Shown: in pieces, positions 61,049-64,000 of the stretch
Layout: every line of letters begins with the position of its first letter
Position numbering within the stretch: position 1 is the first letter of the stretch
Assembly (NCBI RefSeq): GCF_024296665.1
Contig: NZ_CP100762.1
Location: forward strand, 1,674,001 to 1,738,000
Origin: Salinilacihabitans rarus
Lineage (GTDB): Archaea > Halobacteriota > Halobacteria > Halobacteriales > Natrialbaceae
Length of the DNA: 64,000 bases
Reading direction: 5' to 3'
Position numbers and translations under genes: made by a program
The notes under the pieces: model-generated
Told to the model about the DNA's origin: nothing
The model's database searches: none
The model's input: the letters and a program-made list of their open reading frames with translations, nothing else

Positions 61049-61856
61049 TCAGGCCGTGATCCCGCCGCAGGTCGACTCGAAGGTGTACCCGAACTCGACG
61101 TTTTCCTGGTTCGCGACTTCGTAGGCGGTGCAGCCGACGACGTCGTCGTCGGAGTTCACCCCGAGGACGATCCCGATAATCGAGGCCCACTCACACCCTT
61201 TTCTGTCCGTCCAGATCTCGTAGATCGGCGATCCCGAATCGCCGTTCTTCGAACCCATGTTCGTGACTTCGAACCAGTCGGGCCCGGCAGCGCAGTGACC
61301 ACCAGTGATGATATCGCCGAGTGTCCCGCTGTCGTGGCACGTCCGGGCCCCGTACCGCTCGGCAATGTCGCCCTTCTTGTACTCGTAGCCGTCTTCCGTC
61401 GTGTGACCACTGATCCGTCGGGTGTCCGAGGAGGAGATCTTCACCTCGTCGTCGACGTTCAGGCTCGAGGACTCGTTTTCGATCAGGGCGTAGTCCGCAT
61501 TGACGTTGATCACGTCCTGATCGTCGTTCTGGGGATCGAAGTTGGCGAAGTGGGTCTCGCTCTGGCCCTGGGTGGTGTCGACGTTGCTGTAGTAGGCGCA
61601 GTTGTCGACGTCCGCGAACGCGTGTGCACAGGTCAGGAAGTTGAGGTTCCCGCTCCCGTCGGAAACCGGGCAAGTACCCGTGAAGTAGGGGTACTCGTCG
61701 GTCGTGACTTCGTTGCCGATCACCCTCGATGCGAATTCGCTCGCACTCAAACATTATCCCCTCGTCGACGTCGGCGTCGTCGACTCGGCCGAGCGAGCGG
61801 AACGCAGTCGCCTTCGTCGTCCCGTCTGCCGTCTCGAACGTCCCTGCTGGCGTCAC
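61049..61856 (-). pseudogene. Trypsin-like serine protease gene, frameshifted at the 5' end
   Basis: The main frame (61750-61049, 233 codons from a TTG) has a complete S1-type triad: His43 (TCAHAF), Asp86 (ADYALI) and Ser172 (GDSGSP), plus eight cysteines, as in secreted haloarchaeal proteases. It has no signal peptide. The expected preceding part, IMFECERIRI directly before GNEVTTDEYPYFTG, lies in another frame that opens with GTG 61856 (MTPAGTFETADGTTKATAF) and crosses over near 61725; a TAG stands just before that GTG. So the N terminus and signal are lost or shifted. Not demonstrably inactive, but export cannot occur as written. Confidence 0.6.
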
Positions 61857-62044
61857 CTATACCGTCTCCTCGTTCCTCGATGGAGAGACGGTGCAAACTA
61901 TCGATACGACGATGGATTGCACCGACCGAGACGAAGACGAGATGGACGAGGGCCTCGATATGGGACGCGAGCGCCCACGACGACGCGGCCGGAGTCCACG
62001 AGAACGCACCGATAACCGAACCCGTCTCGTCGGCCAGCGAGCGC

Positions 62045-62863
62045 TCACTGGTCGGGTTCGGTCTTCTCGATAAGCGGGTGGTGGGCGTAGTCGTTGATCG
62101 TGACGTCCGCGAGCGAGCGGAGTCCGCCGAGACGGGCTACTCGTTGGAACCCCAGTTCTCCGACCTCGTCCGGAGGGACATCGAGTACGTACGCGAGCGC
62201 GCGGTCGGTGTCGAGTTGGCGAGCGGCGAGCGCGCGGTGGTGTCCGTCGACGAGAAACAGCTTCGAGCCGTACGAGACGACGATGAGCGGTTCCGCGAGG
62301 CCGTTTTGTAGCTCGTACTTGCGCCCTTCGAGTTCGTCCGCGTACACCTCCCGCTGGGTCGGAACGAGCGACCCGACGGGCACGTCCCGTTCGGTGACGT
62401 CGATCGACGTCTCGTAGTTCCGTTCCAGCATCTCGCGGGTACTCTCGACTTTGGTAGGCGTCGTCCGCTCGATCTGGCTCCTGACGGCGTCGCCGTTGGA
62501 AAAGATCCCGAGTAACGCCCCCGCGTCGTCGACGACGGGGAGAAACTGGTGGCCCGTACGGAAGATGACGCGCGCCGCGTTTTTCACGGTCATCTCGGGA
62601 CGGACGACGACGAGTTCCCGGCTCATGACGTCCTCGACCAGCGCGTCGCCGGACACCTCCAGGAGGTCGATCGCACCGACGAACCCGAGGAGGTCCCGAT
62701 CGTCGCCGACGACGGGGAGCCCGGCGTACTGTACGCCCCCTTTCAGCCGGTCGACCACGTCCGTCACCCACGCGTCCGGGCCGACGGTGTCGACGTCGGT
62801 CGTCATGTACTCGTCGACCCGAACCTCGTCGAATTCCAGCAGCGACGTGCGGTTCGGCCTCAT
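62045..62863 (-). CDS. CBS domain pair fused to a ParB/Srx-fold domain
   Basis: 272 residues. Two CBS domains (~18-75: MTTDVDTVGPDAWVTDVVDRL; ~78-130: VEDVMSRELVVVRPEMTVKNAARVIF) followed by a ParB/sulfiredoxin-fold domain (~150-255) with VPTQREVYADELEGRKYELQNGLAEPLIVVS and the key VDGHHRALAA (DGHHR). ParB-fold proteins with a DGHHR motif include the archaeal ADP-dependent serine kinase SerK, so a nucleotide-dependent kinase regulated by the CBS part is a possible role; DNA binding as in ParB is less likely because no HTH is seen. Confidence 0.85.
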   Translation of the reverse strand: MRPNRTSLLEFDEVRVDEYMTTDVDTVGPDAWVTDVVDRLKGGVQYAGLPVVGDDRDLLGFVGAIDLLEVSGDALVEDVMSRELVVVRPEMTVKNAARVIFRTGHQFLPVVDDAGALLGIFSNGDAVRSQIERTTPTKVESTREMLERNYETSIDVTERDVPVGSLVPTQREVYADELEGRKYELQNGLAEPLIVVSYGSKLFLVDGHHRALAARQLDTDRALAYVLDVPPDEVGELGFQRVARLGGLRSLADVTINDYAHHPLIEKTEPDQ

Positions 62864-62993
62864 CTCGAATGGGCGTTATCCGCGTTCGAGTCCCGCACGC
62901 GCCCGATAATTGTACTCACGTGCGCTGAAAGAGACCGCGCTCCGAAAAAGGCTTCGGCGGTGCCGATCCCGTCGGGGCCGATCCGACTCGACC

Positions 62994-63989
62994 TCAGCAG
63001 AACTCCTCCAGCGTCGTCTGGTCGCGCTTGAGCGGCCGCGCCCGGTAGCCGTGTTCGGTCTCCAGGACGTCCGCGAACGCCTCGGCGAAGCCGTGGTGGG
63101 TGTAGACGACGTCGGGGTCGATCGCCCGGACGGTCGCGAGCAGTTCGTCGAAGTCGCAGTGGTCAGTCAGCGGGAACGTCGCGTCGTAGTTCCCGCGGTA
63201 GCGGTAGGAGTCGTCGACGGCCCACCCGGAGAAACCGGCTTTCAGCCCGCCCGTCCGGTCGACCAGCCGCTCGACCCACTCCGACCGGGACTGGTTCGAC
63301 GGCAGGATCACGACCTCGTCGGTCAGCTCCGCGAGGTCGCCGTCCTCGTAGGGTCGGCCCGCGAACGCGAGGTCGCCGCCGGTCGCCGCCTCGATGGCGC
63401 GGTTCACGCGGTCGATCGAGTCCGAGACGAGGACGTCCCGGCCGGTCGCCTCGCTCGCGAGGTACTGGAGCTTCTGGGCCCGCCCGAGCGAGTAGCCGAA
63501 CAGAAAGAGCGGCCGGTCGTCGTGCTCGCGGAGCCAGTCGCGGATCTCGCCTTCGAGGTCCGCCTGCGCCGGGAACCGGTACTCGGGGCGGCCGTAGGTC
63601 GTCTCCATCACCAGCACGTCGGCGGCGACGGCCTCGGGGTCGAACCCGTCGAGGTACCAGCGGTCGCGCGTGGAGAAGTCGCCGGTGTAACAGTAGCGCC
63701 GGCCGTCCTCGCCCTCGAACAGCGCCGCACGGGAGCCGACGACGTGGCCGGCGGGGACGAGGTCGATCCCCGGGGCCTCCTCGACGAACTCGACGGCGAC
63801 GCCCGTCCGGGCGGCCGCGATGGCCGCCGTCGCGGCCGAGCAGACGACCGTCCCCGGACTCGACCGGAGGGTGTGGTCGGCGTGGGCGTGGCTGACCACG
63901 TTGACGTCACCGACCGCGCGCCTCGCGTCGGCGACGACGCGCCTGCCCACGTCGAAGTGGATGCCGTCGCGGCGCCTGACGGTTCCCAC
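62994..63989 (-). CDS. MBL-fold/beta-CASP nuclease-like protein
   Basis: 331 residues from GTG 63989. Metallo-beta-lactamase motif HAHADH (34-39), a later aspartate in YCYTGDFSTRD and the beta-CASP part (LFLFGYSLGRAQKLQYLA; LPSNQSRSEW; FSGWAVDD; LTDHCDFDELLA; YTHHGFAEAFA). Resembles the archaeal mRNA 3'-end processing factor/Artemis-type exonuclease group. The frame is open to the end of the window upstream, so a start further out is not excluded, but GTG 63989 matches the family opening (MGTVRRRDGIHFDVG). Confidence 0.88.
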   Translation of the reverse strand: MGTVRRRDGIHFDVGRRVVADARRAVGDVNVVSHAHADHTLRSSPGTVVCSAATAAIAAARTGVAVEFVEEAPGIDLVPAGHVVGSRAALFEGEDGRRYCYTGDFSTRDRWYLDGFDPEAVAADVLVMETTYGRPEYRFPAQADLEGEIRDWLREHDDRPLFLFGYSLGRAQKLQYLASEATGRDVLVSDSIDRVNRAIEAATGGDLAFAGRPYEDGDLAELTDEVVILPSNQSRSEWVERLVDRTGGLKAGFSGWAVDDSYRYRGNYDATFPLTDHCDFDELLATVRAIDPDVVYTHHGFAEAFADVLETEHGYRARPLKRDQTTLEEFC

Positions 63990-64000
63990 GCCCGCACCCG

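Noticed and set aside
61785-61970. Forward-strand coding-like stretch (NVPAGVTYTVSSFLDGETVQ)
   Set aside because: It overlaps the damaged protease gene, has no start or stop context, and GC3 bias appears in both strands.
1-64000. CRISPR arrays, insertion sequences, integrases
   Set aside because: No regularly spaced repeats, transposase or integrase motifs were seen in any frame.

Overview
The window is chromosomal DNA from a haloarchaeon (class Halobacteria). The evidence is the very high GC content with GC-biased third codon positions, acidic proteins, TATA-box promoters placed 25-30 bases before start codons (leaderless transcripts), archaeal TFB, a glycosylated S-layer protein with a PGF-CTERM tail, agmatidine synthase TiaS, the archaeal (siroheme) haem pathway and many Halobacteria-only families (DUF5786, DUF6149, DUF7344, DUF7504, HalOD1, VNG_1110C). 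The genus cannot be fixed from the sequence alone. I found no complete rRNA or tRNA gene, no CRISPR array and no intact insertion sequence.

Bases 1-31 kb are mostly ordinary housekeeping: PdxS (vitamin B6), a radical SAM/SPASM protein coupled to a one-chain siroheme decarboxylase (haem synthesis), homoserine kinase, an MFS and a nucleobase transporter, a FAD oxidoreductase, a glutaredoxin-like protein, an aldehyde dehydrogenase, a Tat-exported GMC dehydrogenase pair, TiaS, a chemoreceptor, a DRG GTPase, an NhaC antiporter, a double-VOC protein, a BBE-type oxidase and AlaX. 31-36.3 kb is regulator-rich: an Lrp/AsnC protein, a bacterio-opsin-activator-type HTH protein, two DUF7344 winged-helix proteins, a decayed HalOD1 fragment and a cold-shock protein. 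36.3-46.9 kb holds a YdcF-like protein with a Tat signal, a lipoprotein, the S-layer glycoprotein behind a long leader, a glutaredoxin-thioredoxin reductase fusion, TFB, and an OGG1-type DNA glycosylase.

46.9-55 kb differs in character. Several genes are broken: a frameshifted ORF, a peroxiredoxin remnant, a MarR-like wHTH gene with a small deletion, a thioredoxin-reductase-like gene reduced to its last 95 codons, and a GH15 gene that lost its catalytic middle. Between them stand intact redox genes (CoA-disulfide-reductase family enzyme, Gfo/Idh/MocA oxidoreductase, DsrE-like protein, CBS protein) and an HxlR regulator with two N-terminal cysteines. Palindromes of the form GTTAC-N3/5-GTAAC (or the inverse) recur in the intergenic spaces, and the divergent promoter region of the HxlR gene carries two inverted copies of a 26-base element that match at 22 positions. 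I infer a small HxlR-controlled thiol/redox regulon; this is the most novel thing in the window.

55-64 kb contains the second DUF5786 copy, an amphi-Trp protein, RNase J, a DUF7504 protein, an alpha/beta hydrolase, a small Tat-exported protein, a frameshifted trypsin-like protease, a CBS-ParB-fold fusion and a beta-CASP-type nuclease. Operons are short; most genes have their own promoters.
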